In this document: positions 44,203-55,848 of the stretch, one piece after another
How positions within the stretch are numbered: the first letter of the stretch is position 1
How the letters are laid out: every line of letters starts with the position of its first letter
Assembly: GCA_009760855.2 (NCBI GenBank)
Contig: WPIO01000051.1
Location: 1,168,001-1,232,000, forward strand
Length of the DNA: 64,000 nucleotides
Source: Cristatella mucedo
Taxonomy: Eukaryota > Bryozoa > Phylactolaemata > Cristatellidae
Reading direction: 5' to 3'
Program-made: the position numbers and the translations under genes
The notes under the pieces: model-generated
The model's input: only the letters and a program-made list of their open reading frames with translations
What the model was told of the DNA's origin: nothing
Databases searched by the model: none

Positions 44203-44770
44203 TTTATAATAATAATAATGCACTTGATAAAGTGCCCTCAGATAATTCAATCTCTCTTTAGCCGCTTTACATTTGCTGCACAGGGAAATGCAATTGAATG
44301 GTGAGTAATATCATGCTTGATAAACAAACAAAATGAGTAACATGGTTAGGGGTGACATGCACAGGGTCAGCATGCAAATGTGGTTAGTGGCAGCATGCAC
44401 AGTGTCAGCACGCATAAGTACATCAAGGACGAATCACAGGGACCCACTAAATGCTATCCTAAATTGGTGTTTTTAAGTTCCTTTTAAATATGGTCAGGTC
44501 AGGGGATGTTCTGACGCAAGTCGGGAGTGAGTTCCAGGCTTTGGGAGCATGCAAACTAAATGCACGGTCTCCAAAGGATTTGAGGTTTGTACGAGGTATT
44601 TGTAGACTGTTGGATTCCGAAAAGCGGGTGGTACGATTCTTGGCCTGATGGGGGAGTATATCTTAGAGATAGGCTGGAGCCAAATAATGAAGTGACCTAA
44701 AAGTGAGCGACAAAACCTTGAAGTCGATCCGTTGCTTGACTGGTAGCCAGTGCAAGTCGGCGAGAAGTTT
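44203..44770 (-). mobile_element. LINE A copy
   Basis: On the minus strand: [20 protein letters not shown], then FRSLHYLAPAYL and a stop, further RT end in other frames, the 3' UTR with both CTGACA/CTGACC..GCATG units, tail and (ATT)n at 44,205-44,219. It is 5'-truncated. Confidence 0.9.
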
Positions 44771-44774
44771 TTGC

Positions 44775-46060
44775 CCGCCTATTGGGCTGCTCTGCAAGAA
44801 ATGTTGGACGATTCTACCTGCGAAATCACCTATGCAATCCTGGCGAGTCACGAATGTTTATGGGACGCACTGAGCTCGGAGTTTAGGAATTTGAATTATT
44901 CAGGCGGCGGGCGATAAAGGCTATGGCGGACAGGTTTCATAATACCGGTAATTGCGTTAGCGAAGCCTGGCCGCTCAGAAACGCCCTTACTATTCCGCGA
45001 ACGCTCAGTGGGCGGTACGAGTAGGAAGCCAGACTTGGTGCAAGACTGCCCGTCTAAGCCTCCTACAAACCGAAAGATCGTATTAAGACTCCGAGTTGAC
45101 AGAAAAAAGACTCTCGTCTAAACCAGGCTGTAGGCCTAGGCCACAATGGATAAGCATTCCAGTTTAGGGACTTGCTCTGAACGCCTCAATATTGCTCGAG
45201 CCTACGAATGTCATATATGACAGGTTTTCCGGCCCCTAAATATTTCTAAGCCGAGGGCTGACTTTATATTGATAGTCGGATTGATACATGGAAGCGCACG
45301 AACCCGAGTACCTGCTACAAAATTGACAGAACCAAAAGATGCCAGCTCAGCACATTCCTCTTGCAGCGCTCCATACAATAGAGGGATAAGCAGAAACAAA
45401 CATTTGCTAGCGACAGGAACTTTAATCTTCTAGCCAGAAAGACTGATTGATGGCAGTGATAATGCAGCATAAAACGAAACAAGGGTGTACGCGAATAGGA
45501 TTCCATGATTGATACAAGAGATCTTGATGATAAAAAATCATTGTTACAGCTTATCATGCCGTCAGCTTCTGATTCCCAGGAATTAAAAACATTAATTGTG
45601 CTATGTTTGTGGGGGCAGTCATGCACAGATCAAGACGGCTCAGGTTGATGCCATTTATTTCGAAAACGAGGAAACGGGCCGCACGGACAACACGCAGGCT
45701 GGGAAACAGCTGTAGCAAGTGGGCTCTTCTGTTTTTGCCTCAGTGGCTTCCACCGGAGTAGTCCTGTAAAGCCGAAGGCTCGGCGGAGTAGGCTTGACCT
45801 GCCGCTTACCTAGCGGCGTAACCTAGAGCTTAATGCCATTCGGTGCGCGCCTTCGCGAAATAAGCTGGCCGCCCCGAAACGAGCGTTTCTGGCGCTGACC
45901 TACTTACCGTTACTAAAGGGGGTCGTGAGTCCGCTGCGTAAGTTGGAAAGCGAGACACACAAATTGGGGATTTTACTGAGCTTTATCCGCAAGCGCACAA
46001 AGTCGCTGCACATCTAACTCAGCTTTTATCTCCACACTCCTCACACGCTTTCGACAGCGA
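44775..46060. other. Unassigned stretch
   Basis: No recognised domain, splice chain or repeat. The longest frame (45,315-45,626 minus, 103 codons) is not protein-like. Confidence 0.4.
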
Positions 46061-46062
46061 AA

Positions 46063-46293
46063 GCACTCTTGCGGAGGAAACGCGTCTCCACACTTAGGCT
46101 ACTTACGTCTATAGTGGGGAACGACCCAAATAGGCGGAGCCCGAACCGGAGCCTAAACCCTGACCGAAGAACTAGGACTCAGATTCCACATTGCGGTCAC
46201 CTCAAGCACTCTTGCGGAGGAAACACGTCTCCACACTTAGGCTCCCTGCATCTCTAGGGGAGCGGCCTAAATAGACAAAGGAGCCCGAACCAA
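46063..46293. repeat. Direct duplication of about 90 bases
   Basis: GCACTCTTGCGGAGGAAACG at 46,063 and GCACTCTTGCGGAGGAAACA at 46,207 start two copies that share CGTCTCCACACTTAGGCT, CCTAAATAG-type and GGAGCCCGAACC blocks about 144 bases apart. Confidence 0.85.
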
Positions 46294-46299
46294 TGGAAT

Positions 46300-47925
46300 A
46301 TCTCACACCATACCAACTACGTTTAGCTCGCACCGGCAAATCTTTATGCCGAGACCACGTGCGAACAAGCACACATAAAACACAAAAGAAACACAAAATG
46401 CTAGCTCGGGCGTGATACGACCATATTCGTTGGAGTCGACCGAATCCTCCTAGCGCTGTCTCGTCCCGTCCCGTCAATCGCCAGCGAACAGCCCGCCCTC
46501 CTCCCTCGCTTTCAGAGAAACGAGTCCGACGGCGTCGAAGTGAAGCCGGAGAGAGAAGCCGGACTTAAGACCAAGAGCGAGCGTCGCTCGACTCTTAAAT
46601 ACTTGGCTGAGACGATGGAGCAAGAGCTTAGTGGTATTGGGCCAGACACCATGGCCCATTATGGTAAGTAATTAATACCGTCACTAGGCCACTGTAATGG
46701 TATCCCTGATCAGCTTGAATGCCGAATAGGTTTCAGACGATTCTTTTTGGACAGAGTTATGGCCGAGGTTGATAGGCCAGCCAACATCAATCAGCAGCTC
46801 CCGCGGATATCAGACCAATTCTAAAGGCCGAATCGCCACCGCTGGTCTCAGAGCTTCCTGGTTTGCTCTTAAGCTCTTGCTCTCTAATCGTACTGGCGCT
46901 CCTCTCTGGCTCACTGCTCCAGGACAAAGGAGTTCTTGCCCGCCGCCGAACCGCTCTTGTTCGCGATAAAAAATTAAGCCAAGGCCAGCAAGGCGCTACA
47001 GTCCGCTGTCTCGGTACAGCAGACCCAACAAATAGTTTACGGAATGTCTGAATATTACAGAAAGCCTTGCAATTAAAGTGATCGCAACAATCGCCCTGGC
47101 TAGTTTAAGGCAAAAGCAGGCCTCGATTTCAGCTTGATGTAGTGGGTGAGCCCCTAATGGAGATGGAAGGGTCGTGGCTGCCGATCTCAGCTTAACACCA
47201 ACCCTCAAGCCACGGTGCACACCGACGGCGATAATCGTGCTCCCAAGGAAAGAATGGCTAGACCGAGCCTCTTGCTCCGTCACACCTGCGGAAAGGTGTC
47301 CCAAAGAGACTTAACGTGTGTTTCCCCTCTTTTAAGACAGTAGGAGCTTTTCACACTGACTTCGTTTTACTATAATGCTTGACCTTTGCAACAGGCCCTA
47401 GGCAATCGACGGTCGGGCTCAATTTCAAATGCACGAGACCAAGCAGTCTATCAATGACGACGAGACGAGGACGCCGACAGATTTAGTAAGAAAACAGGTG
47501 GCAGTGCAGGAACGAGAGCAAGCTGACCAGATCAACTGCCTACGTAGGAGACAGATGCCAGCGAGTCGAGCAACGAATGAGCATCAAACGGAACGCCGAA
47601 AGAAAGAAACGTCGTATAGCTCTAGTCCTATGTACGCCACGGTCACTTAGCACTATCAGCCACAGGACCAGGTGCATGTCTCCGAAACCTTCATGTCCAG
47701 GGTGCTCTGGAATTGACTCTCGACCGCGAAAATTTGCCCGGGAAGGGAAGCACTACAAAATCTCTGCGAAGTCGACAGCTTCGACACGTGCCTGCTGAGC
47801 TGGCGATGCTCGCCCGCACAAAGAAGGACAACGTAACTAATGACCACGTTCGACGTCCACAACATCTTTTAAGATGAAAAACTAACTCATTCGTCGCAAA
47901 TTGTGAGGGGGCAGCACTAATAGTT
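46300..47925. other. Unassigned stretch
   Basis: Moderate GC, frames up to about 100 codons on both strands, none with a recognisable domain. No tandem or interspersed repeat identified. Confidence 0.4.
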
Positions 47926-47931
47926 ATAGTC

Positions 47932-48092
47932 GCTGCTGGTTTGGCCCAGTGGTTAACCTGCTCACCCCAACCGAGGTCAGGGTGTGTATTTTATGGCCGA
48001 GGTCGGTGTGGGGGTGGGGCTCAAGCAATGGCATATGTGAAGCGCCTGAGTAGGGACTAAGTTCTCTTAGGGCGTTACACAAATTAATTGTG
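47932..48092 (+). mobile_element. SINE-2 copy, nearly complete
   Basis: Box A-like TTGGCCCAGTGGTTAACC, CTCACCCCAACCGAGGTCAG, a decayed box B, then GTGAAGCGCCTGAGTAGGGA, CTAAGTTCTCTTAGGGCGTT and ACACAAATTAATT. The tail forms the same stem as LINE A (AGCGCC with GGGCGT). Confidence 0.85.
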
Positions 48093-48179
48093 CAGCACGC
48101 GCACAGGCAACTCTGCGTATAAGAATATAGGAAGACTCCGCTGATAAGAATGGCAGTTATACGTCCCAGATTTACTCCA

Positions 48180-49188
48180 CAGTGTTACATCGGCTTACAA
48201 GTGTCTCGACATACAAGTGTTTCGAGATACGAGCTGTCTCTAAGCCAATTTTTTGTTTTGGGTTGCTAAATTTGGTTTAAAACCAGGAATTCGATTCTGA
48301 CTGACGTCACGAAATCCCCTGACTTGACGACATCTAAAAAAGCTTTAGATTAACCTATTTATCACAGGATTTAGTGGGCCTTTGTGATTTGTCTATTGTA
48401 TATTTATACGTGCTGATACTGTGCATGCTGCCACAAACCATATTGGCATGCTGACCCAGCGCATGGTACCTCTAACCATGTCATGCTTTTTGACATTGAG
48501 CATGCTACCACTAATCCTTTGATCATGCTTCCATTACAGCATATTTTAATTACCTAGAAAGGCATTTAAGTTCTCTGAGGACATATATATTATTACTGTT
48601 ATTATTGTTCTATCACTCCTTCCAGCCCCCCCCCCATTACTGGTATGGACACTCACAGAGTGCATTGGTCGTGTCGGTGGTTTTGGCTTCTCCGAGCTAA
48701 AATTCGAGTTACGAGCCAGCTTCAGATACTCGACCGCTAGTTGCTGCAGCGAACGTCACACTGCGTGTGGTTTCCCAGTCCAATAACGGTAGGGGTACGA
48801 ACGGCGTTCTGTTGCAAGACCCTGTCCTATAACCGGAGTCGAAAAACCCTGCAGATCAAAGCGAGGGACGGCCGGCTAAAAAGGCAAAAATCGACGAACA
48901 AGATTCAGATACTCATTTCAGCTTTTCTCCTGTAACTCTATTAGCATCTTTAAGTCGTTTGATATCCAAGTTACTCCTGTACATTTCGATTAATAAAACC
49001 CGTATATCGCAAGTCATTCCACTGTATTTGTTTTTAAAACAGTATTTGTTATTTATATGTATTTTTTAACTAAAAACCTGACAACGGTTTAATGGCATTT
49101 CAATGGGGTCAATTGATTTGACGTACGAGTAATTTGAGTTGTGAGCTCCGGCTCGGAACTAATTAAACTCGTAAGCTGAGGTACCACT
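48180..49188. mobile_element. pogo/Tigger-like element interrupted by LINE A
   Basis: The left end CAGTGTTACATCGGCTTACA and the inverted right end AGTGGTACCTCAGCTTACGA are imperfect terminal repeats. The right inner text (GAGTTTAATTAGTTCCGAGC inverted) is typical of Tigger-type non-autonomous elements. A LINE A fragment interrupts it. No clear TA duplication was seen on the left, so the exact ends are uncertain. Confidence 0.65.
48295..48612 (+). mobile_element. LINE A 3' end inserted in a Tigger-like element
   Basis: ACGAAATCCCCTGACTTGAC, then GTGCTGATACTGTGCATGCT and a decayed tail AGAAAGGCATTTAAGTTCTC with ATTATT. It interrupts the DNA transposon. Confidence 0.8.
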
Positions 49189-49221
49189 ATATCGAGGAAA
49201 AGGAAGATTTTTAACTAGTGT

Positions 49222-49248
49222 GTATATATATATATATATATATATATT
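49222..49248. repeat. (TA)n microsatellite
   Basis: An alternating TA run of about 27 bases. Confidence 0.93.
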
Positions 49249-49254
49249 AGCCGG

Positions 49255-50451
49255 CGGTGCCCTGTCCTGCGCGGGGACAGGGTTAAGGGAATGGAATGTC
49301 TGTTCACGTGCTTTGCAACACAGCGGCCGCGAGACACAGATGGACAGCAACTAATTGCCTAATACCTTATATAAACCCAAACCTACTAATGGAAAACATG
49401 CCAGCAACACAATAGGTAATAAGTATTTTTTTACATAACACTTGAAGTTCATACTATTTCGAAACATGCTAGTGCCCTGATGCAATAATCCAAGTCGACT
49501 GTGGGCTACTAGGCTGCATCAGATGACAATTCGTGTTTTCTGATGGTTACAACAGATTTAAATGAGGCAAGATGCATGCAAAAGCTCCCCTGAATGGCTA
49601 GGAACTTAGTGGCAAGGGCACACCATCTCTCCCTACCTCTCTCCTGATGGCAAGAGCATACATTAGAGCACGACGTTTCGCCGGGCTGCCTAATGCAACA
49701 GGAGCCGAGCAGGGCACACCAGTGGGTCAGAGGCAAGCTCATTACCAGTGTTACTTTATATAACATACAGCAAGCACGGGCGACTTGAATTGCTACAAAA
49801 AGAGTACTACGAAAAAGGGACATGCAAATGCCCGCTAGCAAGGTCAGGTACGCTCGCACATAAGTCGGCACAGGATAGGGACACAGCAGCGCGCCACCTG
49901 CAAGTGGCTCCCCTCTTGCACGAACACGACCCGCTGACAGTGGCACGGACGTGGTCACTCGCTGGCACTATAGTGCAGCCTGGAGCTAGCGAGATGGCAG
50001 CCCGGCACTAGCAGAAGCAGCCACTCGCTGGCGTCGCTCCATCGACCGACAGCACGTGGTTCGTGCAGCGCCAAAATGGCATCGCACCTGGCAGTGGTCG
50101 CGGACTGACAACTCCGCCGCCGATCCGGTACTGCGAACACCGAGCGCTGCAGTGGCACCTGCAGCAACTGGCATTTGTTCAGTGTTTGCGATCTGGTCGG
50201 TCGAGTGTGCGCTCGCCGACCGAGGCCTCGAGTGCGGCAGCTCCGACAGCTGAGCTGCCGCACGGCAAGGAGGTATCGTGCGTGCATTGGCAGTCGGGTG
50301 CCCGATGCCTTGGCAAAGTTCCGTGCGAGCAATGTCCAGAGAACGAACGGTCTGCAGCGTTTCGACTGACAAAAGGATTGCCGACGTCCCTTTGGCTCTT
50401 CGCATGGACAGCTGCTAGCTGCCCGCGGAAGTAGCAGCAGTGGGCGATAGA
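49255..50451 (-). other. Probable 3' UTR/downstream flank of NF-YC
   Basis: The stop codon of the NF-YC gene is at 50,452-50,454, so its 3' UTR lies here. The segment 49,920-50,450 is unusually GC-rich and open in several frames on both strands (227 codons on the minus strand), but those frames look like compositional artefacts. No polyadenylation signal could be fixed. Confidence 0.4.
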
Positions 50452-50526
50452 TCACGAGGTGGTGTGCTGCTCGTGCGAGCGAGTCTGCTGCAGGTAGCCG
50501 CCGGAACCTTGCTGTATGTAAATCTG
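50452..50526 (-). CDS. NFYC: NF-YC terminal exon
   Basis: The acceptor TCGAAATCTCTGCTTGCAG precedes [24 protein letters not shown] and TGA. QQQ-QIYIQQ across the junction parallels QQLYQIQQ near the end of vertebrate NF-YC, and phase 0 agrees. It is short and lies 5 kb from the previous exon, so an unseen small exon between them is possible. Confidence 0.75.
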   Translation of the reverse strand, partial: QIYIQQGSGGYLQQTRSHEQHTTS

Positions 50527-53500
50527 CTGCAAGCAGAGATTTCGACACAAGGTGACTCACAGCCCATGTTTTCGATGCAAGCTTGCACGCGATGCCGAGT
50601 GCCAAAGTGGCAATGCCGCAGAGCAGAGAGGTTTGCACGGAGCGACTTCTACGACGAAAAGATTAAGCTCGGTTCGCAAGTCTGCGAAGAGAGAGAGAGG
50701 ACAATACTCCACCAATCAAAGTGAATTAGGAATATGACTTGAGCTCTGCTTGTGCATCCATTATCTAGTTTTTCATTGGCCATACATACGACTAGATATG
50801 TAACCGAAAACACAGCAAAGAAATCAATATTAAGGACAAATGCGGACATACATTGCAATACTTACACAACCCACAATAAATATGATTAGATAAAAAAATG
50901 CACAAGCAGAGCCCAGCTAGTACCCCTATTATCACAGTGATCGGTTGTGTTGGCCAAGCTATGGAATTTATGAGGCACACAGGTAGACTGTACTAAGCTG
51001 GTTGAAAATGCAAGCATGAACCTCATCTAGCTGAGAACGTGACCACAGATCTGCTGTTTTCCAACTGCCATGCTTAAATTTGCTGCTGCCCTGCATAAAT
51101 GACATGATAAACATGCCCTAAGCCTAAGGTCTTGTCCATGCACTTTTCAAGAAGGCTGTTGCTAAGCTATTTATTAAGATGGCAATGCTAGACCAGGAGA
51201 ACTAACACAACTTCTGCCTGTCTCTCTACTGCCGTTTATATTAAAGGCACTTGAACGAGTTGCGGCACACCAGCTAAACTCGTGTATTTAAAATGCAAAC
51301 CTACAAGTTCCAGCCAGGTTTTAAAACTAAGCACTCTAGAGTCAGCATTGCTTCGGGTGTATACCAAAATTCTTAGAAATGAAGACCCATTAAGAGCCTC
51401 TGCTTGTTTTGCTGGATCTTTCGGCTGGGTTTGATACTATTGAGTCCCTCTTTAGCACCTCACATCGCACCTAGGAATCACTGGCACTGCATTATAATAA
51501 TAATATTGCACTTGATAAAGCGCCCTAAGAGAACTTAATCTCTTTCTAGGCGCTTTACATTTGCTGCAAAGTGATATGCAATAGAATAGTAAGTAAAATC
51601 ATGCCTGAAAAACAAACAAAATGAATAATATGGTTAGGGGTGACATGCACAGGGTCAGCATGCAAATGTGGTTAGTGGCAGCATGCACAGTGTCGCACAT
51701 CAAGTACGAATCACAGGGACCCACTAAATGCTGTCCTAAATAGGTGTGTTTTTAAGTTTCTTTTAAATGTGGTCAGGTCAGGGGATGTTCTGACGCAGGT
51801 CGGGAGGGAGTTCCAGGCTTTGGGAGCATACGAGCTAAATGCACGGTCTCCAAAGGATTTAAGGTTTGTACGAGGTATTTCCAGACTGTTGGATTCCGAA
51901 AAGCGGGTGGTACGATGCTTGGCCTGATGGGGTAGTATATCTGAAAGATAGGCTGGATCCATAGAATGAAGAGACCTAAAAGTGAGCGACAAAACCTTGA
52001 AGTCAATCCGTTGCTTCACAGGTAGCCAGTGCAGGTCGGCGAGAAGTGGAGTAATGTGGCAGCTGCGACGGTCACGACAGACAAGCCTTGCTGCAGAGTT
52101 TTGCACCAGCTGCAATCGCCTGATCGCACATGCTGGTAGGCCAGTAAGCAGTGAGTTGCAGAAGTCGAGACGGGATGTCACGAATGCATGGATCAACTTA
52201 GATGTGGTATCCTTATCTAAACAAGCCCGAATTTTAGCAATGTTATGAAGCTGAAAATAGGCAGATTTGACTGTGGAGCTGATATGGTCGTCTAACGAGA
52301 GGTCGCTTTGGAATATGACACCTAGACTTCGAGCTGATTCAACTGGAGATATGCTGGCAGAGTCAATTTTGAAAGTCAGCCTTTCCAATTATCATAGTTC
52401 ATAATCATAGTGCATTATTATAGTTCAATTCCTTTCTCAGTGGGAGACTCTAGTGTGTTGATGTAAACGGACAAAGATCATCCAAGTAACCACTAAAGTA
52501 CAGGGTACATCAAGGATATGTGCTCGGTCCACTCTTTTCACAGCTCATACCCTCTTTCTTGCTGATGTGATCGCCAAGCACAATCATGGCTTATACATAA
52601 TAATAATAATAACAATAATACATTTGATATAGCAACATCAGAGAACCCAATCTCTTTCTAGGCACTTCATATTTTCTACTTCTATTCAGATGACATACAG
52701 GGGTACCTAAACTTTGATCCCTACATGCTTTCTAGTACATCAAACTCTTAACTCCCTTGTTTCAAGTACTGCTGGCATTTGCACTTGGATGGCAGCAACT
52801 GTTCTCAAATCGAATGACGATAAAACCAACTTACCAATCATATGCAAAAATAGTGTGACAATAATTTGGAGGGCTTAACACTGAAAATCAGCCAGGCCAT
52901 CATATCTCCAGTAGTATATGCACGAAATCTATGTGTCCTGTTCCAAAGTGACCTTTCACTAGACGACTATCTCAGCTCAGACAAGTCTGCCAACTTTGAG
53001 CTATGTAACATCGCAATTATTTTGGGCCTGCAATACAACAGGAATATCGCAACCAAGTTGGTCCATGAATTTCGACACCCCGTCTTGGCTTGTGCAACTC
53101 ACAATTCGTATGTCTTCCGGTCTGCACACTAAGGAACTTACAGCTGATGAAAACCTAGCAGCTAGGTCTGTCTGTCGCGAAGGTCACAATTGCTACATTA
53201 CACCCATTCTCACAATACTACACAAGGTTCTGGCACTCATTTTTAGGTCCCTTCATTTTCTTCCTCCAGTCTAGCTATCCCGAGCACTTCCCAATCAGGC
53301 CAAGCATCACATCATCCGCTCTTCTAACCCAAGTCGTTTAGCAGTGCATCAAACCTGCCACAAATTCTTGGAGACCGTGCCTTTGGTTCGCACGCTCTCA
53401 AAGCCCGGAACCCATTTCCGACCGACGTCATGATATTCCCTGACTTGATGACATTTAAACAGATACTATAAACGTATCTGTTCGCCCAGGCACTTGGTGG

Positions 53501-55798
53501 GTCCTTGTGAAGGTCTTTGTGTGCTGACACTGAGCATGTTATCCATAGCCACATTAAGCTTCCTTAATAACATATGCAAAATGCGTAGAAAGAGAACCAG
53601 TTCACTATAAAAATGTCTTATTCCATATTTCAAACTTTGATCAATGCATTCGTTACTTGCCCATTCACACGATTCACCAAAACCCAATGATGTTCCCTAC
53701 AGACGAATCCGCCATGCATAATGGTTGAACCTTGACACATCGAGGTACATAATAATAATAACCAATAATGATAACTACACTTGTTTTTTTATACGATAAG
53801 TGAACAAAATCTCTTTCTATACATGTACTTTACTATGAAGGAAGGGACATATGTCAATTTATAAGTGGACACATGTCAATTTATAAGTGATAGTATGTGT
53901 TATTTCGGCCTGCCATAAGCACACGTACAATGGATCATTTCCTGTGGAACGAACAAATTCTGCAATAACAGGTGGGTTTGGATTTTTTTAATGGTAAGTT
54001 GGAGGCTATCGTGGTGTCAGCCGGTAGTGAGTTCTAAGCTTTGGGAACATAGAACTTGAAAGGCACATCTCCAACGGTGGAAAAATAAGAACCCTGATTA
54101 CCATCTACTTGATAATATAATAATAGATAATAGTATTACTAACAAGACAGATCAAAACCATACATCCAGAGTAGTTTTGCATCGTCACAACAATGAGCAA
54201 GAAGAGTGAGTAACTTGCTTTCCTCAGATCGTGTGCAGCACTACGTGATTGTCCTTCCGGTACTGAGTTCGTCGCTCGAACACACTGTGCTGACTCTGCC
54301 AGTGAGCTGTGTGATGCTAGCTAGGTTACAAGGAGCCTGAGCTAAGCAAAACATATGCATCTTTAGCTGAGACATATATGATGCAAACTCAATGCAGGCA
54401 GAGGGTGACAGAAGCCAGAACCGAATTCCAGACATCTGGTGCATATGAACCCAAGGCCCGATGAAAGGACTGATCTCCAAAGTATCTCAATTCGGCAAGG
54501 GAGACTGCGAGCCGATTGGAGGCCGAGAAGCGGGTGGTGGACGAGCACTCTGGAAGAGCAAAAAAAGTGGATAGGTGGGCTAGTGCAAGTGAGTGAAGCG
54601 ATCTGTAAGCGAAAGAGAGGACCTTTAAGAAGATAATACCTGAAATGAAGCTAGTGAAGCTCAAGCAGAAGTGGTGCAATGCGTCAGCTATGCTGTTGAT
54701 GACAAAGCCTACGAGCAGCTGCATTTTGCACAAGCTTCAGTCGATAAACGACGTCACAGGCTGGAGTACTGAGTGAAGAGTGAAGTAAGCTTGATTCGAT
54801 GTCACGAACGTGCAAACCAATTTAAGAAAGAGGGAGCAAGAGAATGGAGGAGCCTAAAAATGAGTGATTGGCAATGAGTAAGCAAGAGAATGAAGGAGCC
54901 TAAACACGACTGACCGACGATAAGTAAGCTAATGCCGGTGAGCCACATCAGGATGTAAATTCAGTATCTCTCGACTACAGGCCGAGCAATTCAAGCGAAA
55001 CCTATTGTCATGGTGAGTTGGTATGACAAGTCACTTTTTGATTCGGAGGCCATGCATTCAAGTCTGCAAACGATACGAGTCGATATAAGTCGTTCAATTT
55101 AACGGCTCCGTGTTGTGCATTTAGCACAAGATAAATTTGTTTGCCATTCCCGATGGTCTGCCGACAAGCAATGCAAAGCATGTCATGCTCACAGTCTACC
55201 TTGCTTTGCTTGCACCCTTTCGAAGTTGTACATCCAGAGCAGGGGGAGAGATGCATATACTTGGCTATGCCAGAGCACGGGTCAAAAAGAGGCAACGTTG
55301 CAGCCCACTGCACGTAGAAAAGTATTTGACTACTGGTGAACAAATCGCTACTGCGGCTATGGTAAGCTATTAAGACGAAAGCGCACACACACGTCCCGGA
55401 ATAATGCACAAGCAAGCCCAGAAAAAAGCAAAGCACGAGTCACTTAGGAACAAATGCAATCTGATTCCATTAATGCAGATAGTCATGCCAGTCCCAAACA
55501 ACTTTTGGTTATACATCAGAATAAAGCCCTCACAAAGTAGTAAAAACGGTCAACAAGGCTACGACCATACCTGCTGTTGGCCTGCATATGCTGCCTGGCT
55601 GACGGTTACATCGCCAGTGGTGGCAGCCTGCTGCATGGCTTGCGTGTGAATGATTATGGGCTGCCCTTGCTGCTTGGAGCCCTGCATCTGCATCTGGATG
55701 GCTTGCAGCTGGGCAGCAGACAGCTGTATCTGCAGAAAGCACTTTTGTGCATCAAACGAAGACCTGAGCTGACATTTCTCAAACAAAAACGAGTACAC

Positions 55799-55848
<50 letters not shown>

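Noticed and set aside
49955-50638. 227-codon minus-strand frame as a protein
   Set aside because: It overlaps the NF-YC terminal exon in a different frame, in very GC-rich DNA with open frames on both strands; its composition is Arg/Ser/Ala/Cys-rich and not protein-like.
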